NCBI RefSeq assembly: GCF_001499965.1
Contig: NZ_LQIT01000005.1
Location: 1 to 64,000 of the forward strand
Length of the DNA stretch: 64,000 bases
Reading direction: 5' to 3'
Source: Mycobacterium sp. GA-2829
GTDB lineage: Bacteria > Actinomycetota > Actinomycetes > Mycobacteriales > Mycobacteriaceae
Below the pieces are notes generated by a model, which did no database searches, was not told the origin of the DNA, and worked only from the letters and a program-made list of their open reading frames with translations. The first letter of the stretch is position 1. Each line of letters begins with the position of its first letter. The translations under genes and the position numbers were made by a program. Positions 51,431 through 60,493 of this stretch are shown in pieces.

Positions 51431-54193
51431 ATGGGCGAGGGCCAAAACTCCCCGGCCGGGGGGCCGGTAGTCGAGGAGTTCCTCGCTGCCGTCGGCGACG
51501 GCCCCGCTGGTCTAGTCCTCGAGGGGGACGCCGGGATCGGCAAGACCCGGCTGTGGCTGGCCGCCGTCGAGGCGGCCCGCCAGCGCGGATACCGGGTGCT
51601 GGTGGCGCGGGCGGCGCAGGCGGAGGCCTCGCTGGCCTACGCCGTCATCGCCGACCTCCTCGACGATGTCGACGCCGGTGTCACCGCCGCGCTCCCGGAC
51701 GTACAGCGCCTCGCCCTGGACCGGTTGTTGCTGCGCGGCGACGCCGACGGCCCCGACACCGATCACCGGGTGGCCGCCGCGGCCGTCCTGAGCACGGCAG
51801 AAATCCTCTGCCGCGACGTACCCGTCGTCCTGGCCGTCGACGATGTGCAGTGGCTCGACGTGTGCAGCCGGGACGTGCTCGGGTTCGTCGCGCGCCGGCT
51901 CGACTGCCCCGTCGGGCTGCTGCTCACCGAACGCACCGAGAATCCGGCCAACCATCACTCCGAATGGCTGCAGCTCTCCCAGCCCGACCGGATGCGACGC
52001 CACCGCGTCGCCCCGCTCACGCTCGGGGGCCTGCACGCGCTGCTCTTCGAACGGCTCGGCCGCTCCTTCCCCCGCCCCACCCTGATCCGTCTCGCAGAGA
52101 CCTCCGGCGGCAATCCGCTCTATGCACTCGAACTGGCCCGGGCTCTGTCCGAACAGACCGCCGCAGGCGAACCCGCGCTACCGGCCTCGCTGGCCGACGT
52201 CGTGCGTAGGCGCATCCAGGACGTCGACGAGGTCGTGCGCGACGTCCTGCTCGCGGCCGCATGCGTGGCTGCCCCCACCGTCGACCTGGTGGCCAGCGCC
52301 ACCGAGAAGACCCCGGAGGAGACGCTCGAACTGCTCGAGACGGCCGAGGATCGCGGGCTTGTCGAGATCGACGGCGCGGCAGTGCGGTTCGCACACCCGC
52401 TGCTGGCCCGCGGGGTGTACTCCGAGGCAGGTCCCGCGCGACGTCGGCACATGCACCGGCGGCTCGCCGGTGCGATCGCCCAACCCGAACAGAAGGCCCG
52501 CCACCTCGCGCTCGCGGCGACCAGTCAGGACGACGACACCCTGGCCGCCCTGGACGCGGCCGCCGACGCCGCCCGCCGCCGGGGCGCACCCGCGGCGGCG
52601 GCCGAACTGCTCGAGTTCGCGCTGCGCCTCGGCGGTGACACCGACCTGCGCCGGCTGCAGGCCGCGGCGCACTACTTCACCGCAGGCGACAGCCGCCGTG
52701 CCCAGGAACTGCTCACCGCCACGCTGCCACGGATGCCACGCGGGCCGCTGCGCGCCATCGCCGCGATGCAGCTCGCCGGAATCGTGATGGACGACAACGA
52801 CTTCGAGCGCGGCCTGCAATTGCTCGACGATGCGCTCGGCGACAGCGAATCCGATCCGACCCTGCAGGTGCACTGCCTGCTGTCGTTGGCCATGGCCCAC
52901 GCCAACGCCGGCGGCCACCTGCCCGCACTGCGCCACGCCGACCGTGCGGTCGCAATCGCCGAGGGCACGGGGCCCGACCAGCTCGTCGGGCACGCCCTGA
53001 CCGTCCGGGCGTTCACCCGGTTCATCTTCGGCCTCGGCACCGACGGCGGCCTGCAGCGGGCCCTGGCCTACGAGGATCCGGAAGCCGATGTGCCGCTGTA
53101 CTTCCGGGCGCGCGCGGTGGCCGGTCTGCTCAACTCGTGGACCGGGCGACTCGACGAGGCACACACCACTCTGCAGGAGCTGCGCACGCGCAGCCTGGAC
53201 CGGGGCGCCGACCGTGACCTGCTCGCCCTGTCGGTCAGCGGCACACTGGTCGAGTTGTGGCGGGGCCGGCTCGACGAGGCCGCCACCTACGCCGACGACG
53301 CCGTCGAGCGCGCCGAACAGGTCGGCGGGGAGAACTTGCGGCTGGTGGCGCTGGGTGTGCGCGGCATGGTCAGTGCCTACGCAGGCCGGGTGCGCGCCGC
53401 CCGCGCCGATGCGGAGGCGGCGCTGGAGATGGCGCGGCACAGCGGGATGATGCGAATGATGTGGTGGCCCATGGGGTTACTCGCGTTCATCGAAGTGTCA
53501 CTCGGCAACTATCCGCACGCGCTGACCGTGCTCGACCCGCTGATCGACGACTACCTCGGCACGCCGGGCAACGAGATTTTCGCATCGTTCTTCGTCCCCG
53601 ACGCGGTCGAGGCGCTCATCGCAGTCGGCCGCAACGCCGACGCCCAACGGCTGATCGAAAGGTTCGACGCCGACGGGCAGCGGCTGGACCGGCCGTGGCT
53701 GTCGGCGGTGGCCGGACGCGGACGCGGTATGGACCTCGCCGCACGCGGTGACCTCGACGGCGCCGTCGCCGCCGTCACCACGGCCATGACCCACCACGAC
53801 CGGGTGCCGATGCCGTTCGAACGGGCCCGCACCGCACTGCTTCTCGGGCAGCTACAACGCAGGCAGCGGCGCAAGGAGGCCGCCGCCGCGACCCTGCGCG
53901 ACGCCCTCGAGACCTTCGAGAACATCGGCACGACACTGTGGGCTCAGCGCGCCCGCGACGAACTCACCCGGGTCAACGTCCGGCCCAGCCGCGACCGCGC
54001 CCTCACCCCGTCGGAACAACGGGTCGCCGAACTGGCCTCGGCGGGGATGAGCAACCGCGACATCGCCGCTGCGCTGTTCATCAGCATCAAGACCGTCGAG
54101 GCCAATCTCGGCCGCATCTACCGCAAACTCGGCGTCCGCGGGCGCGTCGCGCTCGCCCGCCGGCTCGAGGAACTCGGCGACGACGGGGCGTGA
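51431..54193 (+). CDS. Large ATP-binding LuxR-family regulator (LAL/AAA type)
   Basis: 920 residues. An AAA-like NTPase domain carries Walker A GDAGIGKT (about 32-39) and Walker B VLAVDDVQWLD; a long helical TPR-like region follows (about 400-830); a C-terminal LuxR helix-turn-helix reads LTPSEQRVAELASAGMSNRD then IKTVEANLGRIYRKLG. This is the LAL type of transcription activator, in which ATP and an effector switch DNA binding. GGGG lies in the five bases before the ATG at 51431. Stands alone; the 137-base upstream gap contains the perfect palindrome CCGTGGCCACGG at 51354-51365, a possible operator. Regulon unknown. Confidence 0.9.
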   Translation: MGEGQNSPAGGPVVEEFLAAVGDGPAGLVLEGDAGIGKTRLWLAAVEAARQRGYRVLVARAAQAEASLAYAVIADLLDDVDAGVTAALPDVQRLALDRLLLRGDADGPDTDHRVAAAAVLSTAEILCRDVPVVLAVDDVQWLDVCSRDVLGFVARRLDCPVGLLLTERTENPANHHSEWLQLSQPDRMRRHRVAPLTLGGLHALLFERLGRSFPRPTLIRLAETSGGNPLYALELARALSEQTAAGEPALPASLADVVRRRIQDVDEVVRDVLLAAACVAAPTVDLVASATEKTPEETLELLETAEDRGLVEIDGAAVRFAHPLLARGVYSEAGPARRRHMHRRLAGAIAQPEQKARHLALAATSQDDDTLAALDAAADAARRRGAPAAAAELLEFALRLGGDTDLRRLQAAAHYFTAGDSRRAQELLTATLPRMPRGPLRAIAAMQLAGIVMDDNDFERGLQLLDDALGDSESDPTLQVHCLLSLAMAHANAGGHLPALRHADRAVAIAEGTGPDQLVGHALTVRAFTRFIFGLGTDGGLQRALAYEDPEADVPLYFRARAVAGLLNSWTGRLDEAHTTLQELRTRSLDRGADRDLLALSVSGTLVELWRGRLDEAATYADDAVERAEQVGGENLRLVALGVRGMVSAYAGRVRAARADAEAALEMARHSGMMRMMWWPMGLLAFIEVSLGNYPHALTVLDPLIDDYLGTPGNEIFASFFVPDAVEALIAVGRNADAQRLIERFDADGQRLDRPWLSAVAGRGRGMDLAARGDLDGAVAAVTTAMTHHDRVPMPFERARTALLLGQLQRRQRRKEAAAATLRDALETFENIGTTLWAQRARDELTRVNVRPSRDRALTPSEQRVAELASAGMSNRDIAAALFISIKTVEANLGRIYRKLGVRGRVALARRLEELGDDGA

Positions 54194-54227
54194 CGCCCCG
54201 CACCGTCCCCCGGGAGGTGCAGGGCCG

Positions 54228-57215
54228 TCACACCACCTCGATCAGGTTCGCGGTCGCGCCTGCGGTGTAGTTGGCGGTGTAGGTGGTGGCCGATCCGGGC
54301 ACGCGGATCGTGTGCGTCGCCGCGCCGCCGTCGGACCACCTCTCGAACGTCAGCTGCTTGCCGTTGACCGTCTGCGTCGTGGGAGCGCTGATCACGTAGT
54401 CGACGCCCACGACCGCCCGTTCGGTGTAGGACCCGGTGTAGGGCAACCCGTCGATCGTGAACCGGACGCCGGGATCGCTTGCGGCGATGGTGAGATCGAC
54501 CAGGTTGGGCCTGATGTCCTCATACGTGGTCGTGGACAGCCCGCTGCTGTCGGTGACCGTCAGGTGCACGCGATACCAGGTGCCGTCGATCTGGTCCCGG
54601 GAGCGCGGAATGGTGATCGTGGCGGTCTCCCCGACGATGTTGTCGGCGAAGGGGTGGGTGTGCTCGTTGTGGTGGAACACGACCGTCCACTTGTACGTGG
54701 AGCCCGGTAGGTCGCCGCCGTCCGGCCGGTCCTGCGCGTCGGTGCCGCGGCCCCGGAAAGTGATGGTGTCACCGGCGTTGTACGACGATGGGAAGCTCAC
54801 GATCTCCGCGACCGGCGGGGTGCTGCCCAGGGTGATCTTCTCGGTGGTGGTGTGCGACTTCTCACCGTCGGTGACCGTCAGCCTGACCGTGTAGGTCTGG
54901 TAGGCGGCCGTGGTCTTGAATTCGTGTGTCGGTGTCGCCGAGGTCGATGTGCCACCGTCTCCGAAATCCCAGCTGTAGCTGAGGTTGTCGCCGTCGGGAT
55001 CGTGGGAGTCGAGGCCGGAGAAGGTCACGATCAGCGTCTTGTCCGCCGTCGTCGTCTGCGGCGCGGTGATGACCGCGGTCGGTGTGCGGTTGCCGCCGGA
55101 CGGCGAGATCATCGACAGCTCACCGGGATAGATGGTCAGCTGGTAGAGGTTGGCGTCGGGCCCCTGGGCCAGGTTGACCGTCGCGCCGGCGTTACCCCAG
55201 AAGGTCTTGGCGCTGATCAGGCTGGTGTACTGCTCATCGAACTGCAGCACGCGGATCCAGCCCTGGCTGTAGTCGGCGATGTACACCCGGTTGCGGTACT
55301 CCTCCGGGAACCCGGCGCCGTCGAACACGGTGACCGAGGTGATCGCGCCCGCGTTGGCCGGCGGCGCCGAATGCTTGTACGCGTAGATGGGATTGATCGA
55401 CGCACAGCCGGTGCAGTCGCCCTCCGCGCCCGGCCAGCCGTAGTTGCCGCCCTTGACCACGAGGTTGAGTTCTTCCCAACTCGCCTCGCCCACGTCCGCG
55501 ACGAGCAGCTTGCCGTTCGGGGTGAAGCTGAGCCGGAACGGATTACGGAACCCGTAGGCGTAGATGTAGTCCGCCGGTTTGGTGGTCGTGTAGTCGTCGT
55601 CGGCGAACGGGTTGTCGGTGGGCGCCGAGCCGTCGGGGTTGAGCCGCAGCACCTTTCCGTGGATGTTGGCCATGCTCTGGGCGTTCACCACGCCCTGGGT
55701 GTTGTCGCCGACCGCCCAGTACAGGTACTTGCCCTCGTTGTCGAAGGTGAGGTCGCCGCCGTGGTGGAAGTCGTTGGCGTTCTCGGTGGATTCGACGAGG
55801 ATCTCCGTCGTCGCGACCGAGGTCATGTCGTCGGAGAGCACGAGGCGCGCCAGGGTGTCCTTATTGGTGTCTCCGGCTGTGTAGGCGACGTAGATCGTGT
55901 GATAGCCGTACTCGGTCTCGTGCCAGAAGTCGGGGTGGACCTCGATGCCGGTGAGGCCGCGCTCACCGCCGGTGGTGGTCGAGATGACCGTCAGCGTGGT
56001 GACCGCCCGGGTGTCCGGGTCGTACATCTTGATCGAGCCGCCCTTCTCGATGATGAAGATGCGGTCGACCTCGTTCTTGTGATGCTTGTTGAGAATCCTG
56101 AAATCCGTTGGCTCCGTGAGCCCGGTGACCAGGATGGTGCGGTCGAGTTCGGCGGGCAGGTTCGCTCCGGGGTCGCACTGTCCGAGGAACTTCGTGAAAG
56201 CGGCACCGAGCGCGCGGCCGTCCGGGGAGTCGCCGAAGTTGTCGGCGGCGGTCATCACGGCCCGGATCGGGGCGCCCAGCGGCGAGGCGATGAAACCGTC
56301 GATGGCCTGGGTCGCCTGACGCCGCACCCACGCGGCGAGCGCCCAGAGCGCCGGCGACTCGCCGGGAGCGGCGGGACCGCCCGCACCCGCACCCGCTCCC
56401 CCTCCCCCGGTCACACCGCCGAGCATCGGCTTGAGGACGTTGTCGAAGAAGTGGGTCACCGTGTTGATGACCCCGCACAGGCAGGTGACCACCGGTGCGG
56501 GGATGCTCTCGATGAACTGTGCGGGCGTGGGCAGGTTCAGGCGCAGCGGCGGCAGGGTGGCGACCTTCGTGCGGGCCGCCGACACCAGCACTGAAGTCTC
56601 CGCGGTCTGCGTCGAAAGTGCCTGTGACCGAGACTGTTCAGGGATGTCTTCGGTCTCGACGGCGTCGTGGGCTGATTCCTCGATTTCGGTGACGACGGCG
56701 GGCTCGACGGCCTGCGGCTGGGTGTCGGCCGGCTCGGCGGGTTCTGGTTCGGGTTCGGGTTCGGTGGTGGCCGGTGGCGTGTCGTCGACCGGCGCGGGGT
56801 CTTGGGTGTCGACCGGGGTCTCGACGCCGAGGTCCTCGGGCTCGGGCTCGGGCTCGATCTCCTCTGGGTTCTCCCCCTCGAGGTCGTCCTCGTCGGCGGG
56901 GTCCGTCTGGTCGGCGAGATCCGTCTCGCCGGCCTCGTCGGCTTCGGTGTCGTCCTCGCCCGTGGCGTCGGTCTCGGCGGTGGTCGTGCCGGCGTCACCG
57001 GTGGGGGCTTCGGCCTGATCCTTCGCGGCCTGATCCTTGGCCTTGTCGGTCGAGGCGCTCGTCGAGTCCGCGCTGGCGGACGGGGTGTCGTCGGCCCAGG
57101 CAACCCCCGGAGTTGTTGCCACGGCGCCCCCCACACCGAGCGCGATGGCCAGTGCACCCACGCGTCCGACGTACTTGGCGTAGGTCGTTGTCACCTTGCG
57201 ATCGTTAGCTGTCAT
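54228..57215 (-). CDS. Secreted glucose/sorbosone-dehydrogenase-like protein with PKD domain
   Basis: 995 residues. A signal peptide covers about residues 1-41 (ALAIALGVGGAVATTPGVAWA). Residues 42-190 are acidic, Pro/Thr-rich low complexity. A six-bladed propeller like soluble PQQ glucose/sorbosone dehydrogenases occupies about 330-680, with FHHGGDLTF (candidate active-site His), YGFRNPFRLSF and NYGWPGAEGDC. A PKD domain follows (DSHDPDGDNLSYSWDFGDGG) and a second beta-sandwich at the C-terminus. An extracellular or wall-associated carbohydrate oxidase or binding protein is likely; substrate unknown. The gene converges on the LuxR regulator with 34 bases between stops. Confidence 0.85.
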   Translation of the reverse strand: MTANDRKVTTTYAKYVGRVGALAIALGVGGAVATTPGVAWADDTPSASADSTSASTDKAKDQAAKDQAEAPTGDAGTTTAETDATGEDDTEADEAGETDLADQTDPADEDDLEGENPEEIEPEPEPEDLGVETPVDTQDPAPVDDTPPATTEPEPEPEPAEPADTQPQAVEPAVVTEIEESAHDAVETEDIPEQSRSQALSTQTAETSVLVSAARTKVATLPPLRLNLPTPAQFIESIPAPVVTCLCGVINTVTHFFDNVLKPMLGGVTGGGGAGAGAGGPAAPGESPALWALAAWVRRQATQAIDGFIASPLGAPIRAVMTAADNFGDSPDGRALGAAFTKFLGQCDPGANLPAELDRTILVTGLTEPTDFRILNKHHKNEVDRIFIIEKGGSIKMYDPDTRAVTTLTVISTTTGGERGLTGIEVHPDFWHETEYGYHTIYVAYTAGDTNKDTLARLVLSDDMTSVATTEILVESTENANDFHHGGDLTFDNEGKYLYWAVGDNTQGVVNAQSMANIHGKVLRLNPDGSAPTDNPFADDDYTTTKPADYIYAYGFRNPFRLSFTPNGKLLVADVGEASWEELNLVVKGGNYGWPGAEGDCTGCASINPIYAYKHSAPPANAGAITSVTVFDGAGFPEEYRNRVYIADYSQGWIRVLQFDEQYTSLISAKTFWGNAGATVNLAQGPDANLYQLTIYPGELSMISPSGGNRTPTAVITAPQTTTADKTLIVTFSGLDSHDPDGDNLSYSWDFGDGGTSTSATPTHEFKTTAAYQTYTVRLTVTDGEKSHTTTEKITLGSTPPVAEIVSFPSSYNAGDTITFRGRGTDAQDRPDGGDLPGSTYKWTVVFHHNEHTHPFADNIVGETATITIPRSRDQIDGTWYRVHLTVTDSSGLSTTTYEDIRPNLVDLTIAASDPGVRFTIDGLPYTGSYTERAVVGVDYVISAPTTQTVNGKQLTFERWSDGGAATHTIRVPGSATTYTANYTAGATANLIEVV

Positions 57216-57739
57216 TGCCCGAGTTCCCCCTCGAATGCCTGCCAGAGCGCCTCTTGCTGTGCGCGCGGGCTCACTATCGCACCCCTTCTCAGGAAATTTT
57301 GACCTTTCCGTAAGTCTCGTAGCGTCGATTTGCCTGCCCGTTCCGAGCAGTGCGGCGGGTCATCTACGACAACGCCTTCACCAGTTACTCCAGATGGTGA
57401 CATCAGCGACACGCCGCTGATGGTTGCATCCTCAATTTAGCTATGCGCCGGTTCACGCAGCGACGGGCAACGGGCCGTGGCAACATCAGGTTCTTGCGAT
57501 TGCCAGCAAATGCCTATCGGGGTTGTTTTCATCTGGCGTTAGCCCCGTAGTTCGCGTGTCAGCTACTTCGGCTTGCGAAAGAATTCCCGATCGAAACTAT
57601 CGACGCCCGCGAACGACCGGGTCTTCGCGTACGCAAATACATCGCTGATCTTGCACGCGGGGATCGCGCAGCACACGGTACAAATCGGCGGTGAAGAGTA
57701 GGGATTTCCCCAATTCGTCAGGATTCGAAAGGCCCTAGC
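57216..57739. other. Long AT-richer intergenic region with palindromes
   Basis: About 520 bases with no coding frame of mycobacterial character. It carries the promoter of the secreted propeller gene leftward and of the small DUF4242-like gene rightward. Two elements stand out: a hairpin CATCAGCG...CGCTGATG at 57401-57422 and GTAGGGATTTCCCCAATTC at 57698-57716, about 24 bases before the next start. Base composition is visibly lower in GC than the flanks. Confidence 0.5.
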
Positions 57740-58072
57740 GTGTGGAGCATGCTCACTGTCGACGCTCAGCCGTCGGGTTGTCTGGCCGAGTGGTACCTGC
57801 CTGACCTCACCGAAGAGCTGATCGACGCCTTCGTCGCGCGGATCGAATCGGTCGCTGCGCGAATGCGCGCTGCGGGCACCGACATCCACCTCGTGCTGAC
57901 CGTCGCGGTGCCGTCGGACGAGGTGCTCTACGGGGTGTTCGACGGGTGCGAACCCGCGCTGGTGTCGCGGACGTGCGAGCAGGCGGGACTGGCTCCGCAG
58001 CGGCTGAGCAGCAAGGTCGGGACCCGGATCCTGCACTCATATGAGCACCGTAGGGGAAACCCCGATTCCTGA
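57740..58072 (+). CDS. Small DUF4242-like protein
   Basis: 110 residues (107 if ATG 57749 is used). EWYLPDLTEELIDAFVARIE, then IHLVLTVAVPSDEVLYGVFD and SRTCEQAGLAPQRLSSKV match the pattern of DUF4242 proteins, small ferredoxin-like-fold proteins, one Streptomyces member of which binds nickel. No clear metal-ligand cluster is visible here. The gene is flanked by two GGGGA-CCCC palindromes, one 24 bases upstream and one overlapping its stop, suggesting it belongs to a specific regulon. GTG or ATG start is undecided. Confidence 0.7.
   Translation: MWSMLTVDAQPSGCLAEWYLPDLTEELIDAFVARIESVAARMRAAGTDIHLVLTVAVPSDEVLYGVFDGCEPALVSRTCEQAGLAPQRLSSKVGTRILHSYEHRRGNPDS
58050..58070. promoter_or_regulatory. 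GGGGAAACCCC palindrome at the gene end
   Basis: GTAGGGGAAACCCCGATTCC followed by T overlaps the last codons of the DUF4242-like gene. It is nearly the same as the element at 50601-50621 and related to those at 18011 and 57698. A regulatory protein site is the simplest reading, though its position at a gene end is odd. Confidence 0.4.
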
Positions 58073-58190
58073 ACCGACGAACACTTGGTTTATTTGACAA
58101 GGACTTTGTGGCCGCTGCGCAGCGGGGGCCGAGCAGCGCGCGGCACGGAGTCCATGTGCGTCGCCCGGGGGATGCGACGTCACAGAAGAT

Positions 58191-58228
58191 GCTTGGCTAC
58201 CCGCCGAAGGGGCGGCGGGTAGCCAAGC
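58191..58228. terminator. Strong bidirectional stem-loop terminator
   Basis: A perfect 16-base inverted repeat (58191-58206 with 58213-58228) has a six-base loop and is followed on the plus strand by a short T/C-rich run. It lies between the rightward DUF4242-like gene and the leftward HicB gene, so it can stop transcripts from both sides. Apart from it, 58073-58424 holds no gene I can support. Confidence 0.8.
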
Positions 58229-58424
58229 TCTTCTCGTTCAGGGCCGCGTTCGTGACCGCACGGCGGAATTCGGACGCCGGAACCGCCCTTCCATTCGATG
58301 ACCAGCGGTAAGAGTCTGCTTCCGATTGCGGCGGTGGCGCCGTCTGACGTTGCGCCTGTGATTGCGTTATAGCCGGTACGCGGAAGCGTTGGGCTACTGA
58401 TTCAGTCGATGCCACGGTGGCCAC

Positions 58425-59123
58425 TTACCTTCTCACGGTGCGGGTTCTGCCGTTCCCTGGGCCGTGAACTTCCCATCTCACCTGGACGGGCGTCTTGACG
58501 GTGCGGACCTTGCCGTTAGAGGTCCTGATCGGTACGTCGACCATTGCACGCTGGGCGGTCTTTCGTGTGGGGGCTTTGTGGCCGATCTCCACGACCGTGG
58601 TGGCAGGCAATCCCGACCTCCGGAATTTAATCGCTGTTTCCAGCTTTTCGAGTAGGTCAGATACTGAATCATCGCCGTCCTGGTCGACGTCATCGAGTGC
58701 TTCCATGTTCGGCTCGTCGGGGTCGACGTTGGCGAGTTGGCTCACCCGCTGGGGTGAGATGTTCAACAGAACGGCGATGTCGCGGACGGGGATTTCGTAT
58801 GTGACGAGCCAGTGGCAGTACTCGCGCATCATGTCGTTGGCTCGCTCTTCAATCTGACGAGCATGAGCCTTGAGTTCGATTATTTCTCGGGACCCGTCGA
58901 GTAGCTCGATGAAGAAGTCGGCGTGTTCGTCAGGCATGCGAATGTTAGCGATTTCGACTTTGACTTGATCAAGGGGTAAGCCTTGATCAAGTGCGATGTA
59001 CTCGCGCGCCATTTGTTCGGCTTCACTGAGGCGGCGGGCTTGGGTGATGCCGTCGATCTCGGGAATGTGAACCATCCACCAGCGCCCGTCGCGGACGATT
59101 TCGATACTCATCGTGGTGGTCAT
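58425..59123 (-). CDS. hicB: HicB-type antitoxin with helix-turn-helix region
   Basis: 232 residues, longer than typical HicB. The N-terminus (IVRDGRWWMVHIPEIDGITQ, then ARRLSEAEQMAREYIAL) is the HicB partial RNase-H-like fold that caps HicA. A middle segment EIPVRDIAVLLNISPQRVSQ is a helix-turn-helix for autoregulation. The C-terminal basic tail (RKTAQRAMVDVPIRTSNGKV) is unusual and of unknown role. The ATG overlaps the hicA stop (ATGA), so antitoxin and toxin are translationally coupled, toxin first. Codon use and base composition are more AT-rich than in the surrounding genes, suggesting acquisition by transfer. Confidence 0.85.
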   Translation of the reverse strand: MTTTMSIEIVRDGRWWMVHIPEIDGITQARRLSEAEQMAREYIALDQGLPLDQVKVEIANIRMPDEHADFFIELLDGSREIIELKAHARQIEERANDMMREYCHWLVTYEIPVRDIAVLLNISPQRVSQLANVDPDEPNMEALDDVDQDGDDSVSDLLEKLETAIKFRRSGLPATTVVEIGHKAPTRKTAQRAMVDVPIRTSNGKVRTVKTPVQVRWEVHGPGNGRTRTVRR

Positions 59124-59329
59124 TTCGCTCCTTTCCCTGTCGCCTCTGCGATGGATTTGTTCACTTTGCGCACGACGCCGGGGGAGATCGTCCGGTGGCC
59201 CGTCGGGACGATGACCGTGACCCCTGTGGGGTGGGTCCACTTGGTGTGGCTCCCCTTGGCGCCGGTGCTGGTGAATCCGGCCCGCGTAAGACGCTTGACA
59301 ATCGAATGCGTGGCTTCTTCACTGACCAT
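59120..59329 (-). CDS. hicA: HicA-type mRNA interferase toxin
   Basis: 69 residues, standard HicA size. The fold starts IVKRLTRAGFTSTGAKGSHT with the catalytic His in GSHTKW, then VTVIVPTGHRTISPGVVRKV. HicA is a double-stranded-RNA-binding-like ribonuclease that cleaves mRNA during growth arrest; HicB neutralises it. The ATG at 59329 has no Shine-Dalgarno sequence and lies only six bases after a -10-like TAGACT, so the transcript is probably leaderless. Order toxin-antitoxin with a 4-base overlap. Confidence 0.87.
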   Translation of the reverse strand: MVSEEATHSIVKRLTRAGFTSTGAKGSHTKWTHPTGVTVIVPTGHRTISPGVVRKVNKSIAEATGKGAK

Positions 59330-59376
59330 GACAGTAGTCTAGAATGCTAGACTAAATCTAGTCAAGGCGGCTAGAC
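59330..59376 (-). promoter_or_regulatory. hicAB promoter and autoregulatory operator
   Basis: On the minus strand a -35-like TTGACT (59365-59360) and a -10-like TAGACT (59341-59336) are separated by 18 bases, with six bases to the hicA ATG. A perfect inverted repeat TAGTCTAG-AATG-CTAGACTA (59335-59354) covers the -10, and further CTAG half-sites lie at 59358-59363 and 59371-59376. The layout fits repression by the HicB helix-turn-helix protein. Confidence 0.7.
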
Positions 59377-59771
59377 AATCCCTCCTTAGTCGGGATTGTC
59401 CAACACCCGCACTGCTCCGTACTTGAAGTGGTGGAACCATGCGTACTTGGTAAGAGCGTCGGGTCATCAACACGGATCTTCGTTTGAGCCTTCCTCCTCT
59501 CGGGGAGGGTGATGTCGAAGTGGAGGTCAAGACCAGACAGAACCTGAGGACGGCGTCGCGGACCGCCTTCTTGTCGCAGGTAGCGTGAAACGTCTAGTCC
59601 AACCCGAGTGACCGCCAGCGAGCTCATCCCTGAGGGCGATGAGGGCCGCGCGAAGCGTCGCGGCCTAGTCATCGGTGACAGCGAGCGCGTGCCGAGTATC
59701 GGCAGCCTCCCACACGCAGAGTTCCACGCGAGTTGTGACAATCCGTGACAATTCCGGACCCTTCGAACACG
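59377..59771. other. Non-coding stretch, possibly decayed coding sequence
   Basis: About 395 bases between the hicAB promoter and the terminator after tRNA-Tyr. Short protein-like runs occur in different minus-strand frames, for example LRAALIALRDELAGGH, interrupted by stops, so this may be a broken gene, but I cannot name it. No intact gene is present. Confidence 0.4.
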
Positions 59772-59797
59772 TCAGGCCCCCTCGAAAGGGGGCCTGA
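59772..59797 (-). terminator. Stem-loop terminator downstream of tRNA-Tyr
   Basis: Perfect 11-base inverted repeat TCAGGCCCCCT-CGAA-AGGGGGCCTGA with a four-base loop, seven bases beyond the 3' end of the tRNA on the minus strand. A very stable hairpin, but without a clear U-tract. Confidence 0.8.
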
Positions 59798-59803
59798 TCA
59801 GTG

Positions 59804-59886
59804 TGGCAGGTGCAGGATTCGAACCTGCGTAGGCGTAAGCCGACGGATTTACAGTCCGCTCCCATTGGCCGCTCGGGCAACCTGCC
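59804..59886 (-). tRNA. tRNA-Tyr (GTA anticodon)
   Basis: Minus-strand 83-nucleotide tRNA with a long variable arm, as expected for bacterial tRNA-Tyr. Acceptor stem GGCAGGT (59886-59880) pairs with ACCTGCC (59811-59805), discriminator A at 59804. The anticodon GTA is at 59852-59850 in the loop CTGTAAA, and the T-arm reads GCAGGTTCGAATCCTGC. CCA is not encoded. Confidence 0.97.
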
Positions 59887-60001
59887 GGGTGGTCGCACCG
59901 TGTCCTCGGATCGGGTCCTCGGATTTGGTGCGACTAGCAGGGTACAACGAGGATGGTCCGAAGACGAAAACGCCCGAACAAAGCCAGGAAGGAGCGAGTC
60001 C

Positions 60002-60493
60002 ATGGCGGATTCCAGCTTCGACGTCGTGAGCAAGGTCGATCGTCAGGAGGTCGACAACGCGCTCAATCAGGCAGCCAAGGAGCTGAGCACCCGTTTTGAC
60101 TTCCGGGGCACCGACACCACCATCGCCTGGAAGGGTGACGAGGCCATCGAGATCGTCAGCTCCACCGAGGAGCGCGTGAAGGCCGCCGTCGACGTCTTCA
60201 AGGAGAAACTCGTCCGCCGCGACATCTCGATGAAGGCCTTCGACGCCGGCGACCCGCAGCCCAGCGGGAAGACCTACAAGGTCTCCGGCACCATCAAAGA
60301 GGGCATCACCAGCGAGCAGGCCAAGAAGATCACCAAGATCATCCGAGACGAGGGTCCCAAGGGCGTCAAGGCCCAGATCCAAGGCGACGAGATCCGCGTC
60401 AGCAGCAAGAAGCGCGACGATCTGCAGACCGTGATCGCGCTGCTCAAGCAGGCCGACCTCGAGGTGGCGCTGCAGTTCGTCAACTACCGCTGA
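60002..60493 (+). CDS. yajQ: YajQ-family (UPF0234) nucleotide-binding protein
   Basis: 163 residues, full length for Yaj[51 protein letters not shown] and the ending [13 protein letters not shown] are the family hallmarks. Family members have tandem RRM-like folds and bind nucleotides, including cyclic di-GMP in some bacteria. AAGGAGCG lies upstream of the ATG. The last 14 bases overlap the end of the convergent lipoprotein gene. Confidence 0.95.
   Translation: MADSSFDVVSKVDRQEVDNALNQAAKELSTRFDFRGTDTTIAWKGDEAIEIVSSTEERVKAAVDVFKEKLVRRDISMKAFDAGDPQPSGKTYKVSGTIKEGITSEQAKKITKIIRDEGPKGVKAQIQGDEIRVSSKKRDDLQTVIALLKQADLEVALQFVNYR

Noticed and set aside
58197..58424. 75-codon minus-strand frame after hicB
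   Set aside because: It runs through the 16-base terminator stem and has no domain or ribosome site.
59358..59741. Minus-strand frames between hicAB and tRNA-Tyr, considered as an integrase remnant
   Set aside because: No tyrosine or serine recombinase motif can be seen; no duplicated tRNA end was found in the window to support an attachment site.
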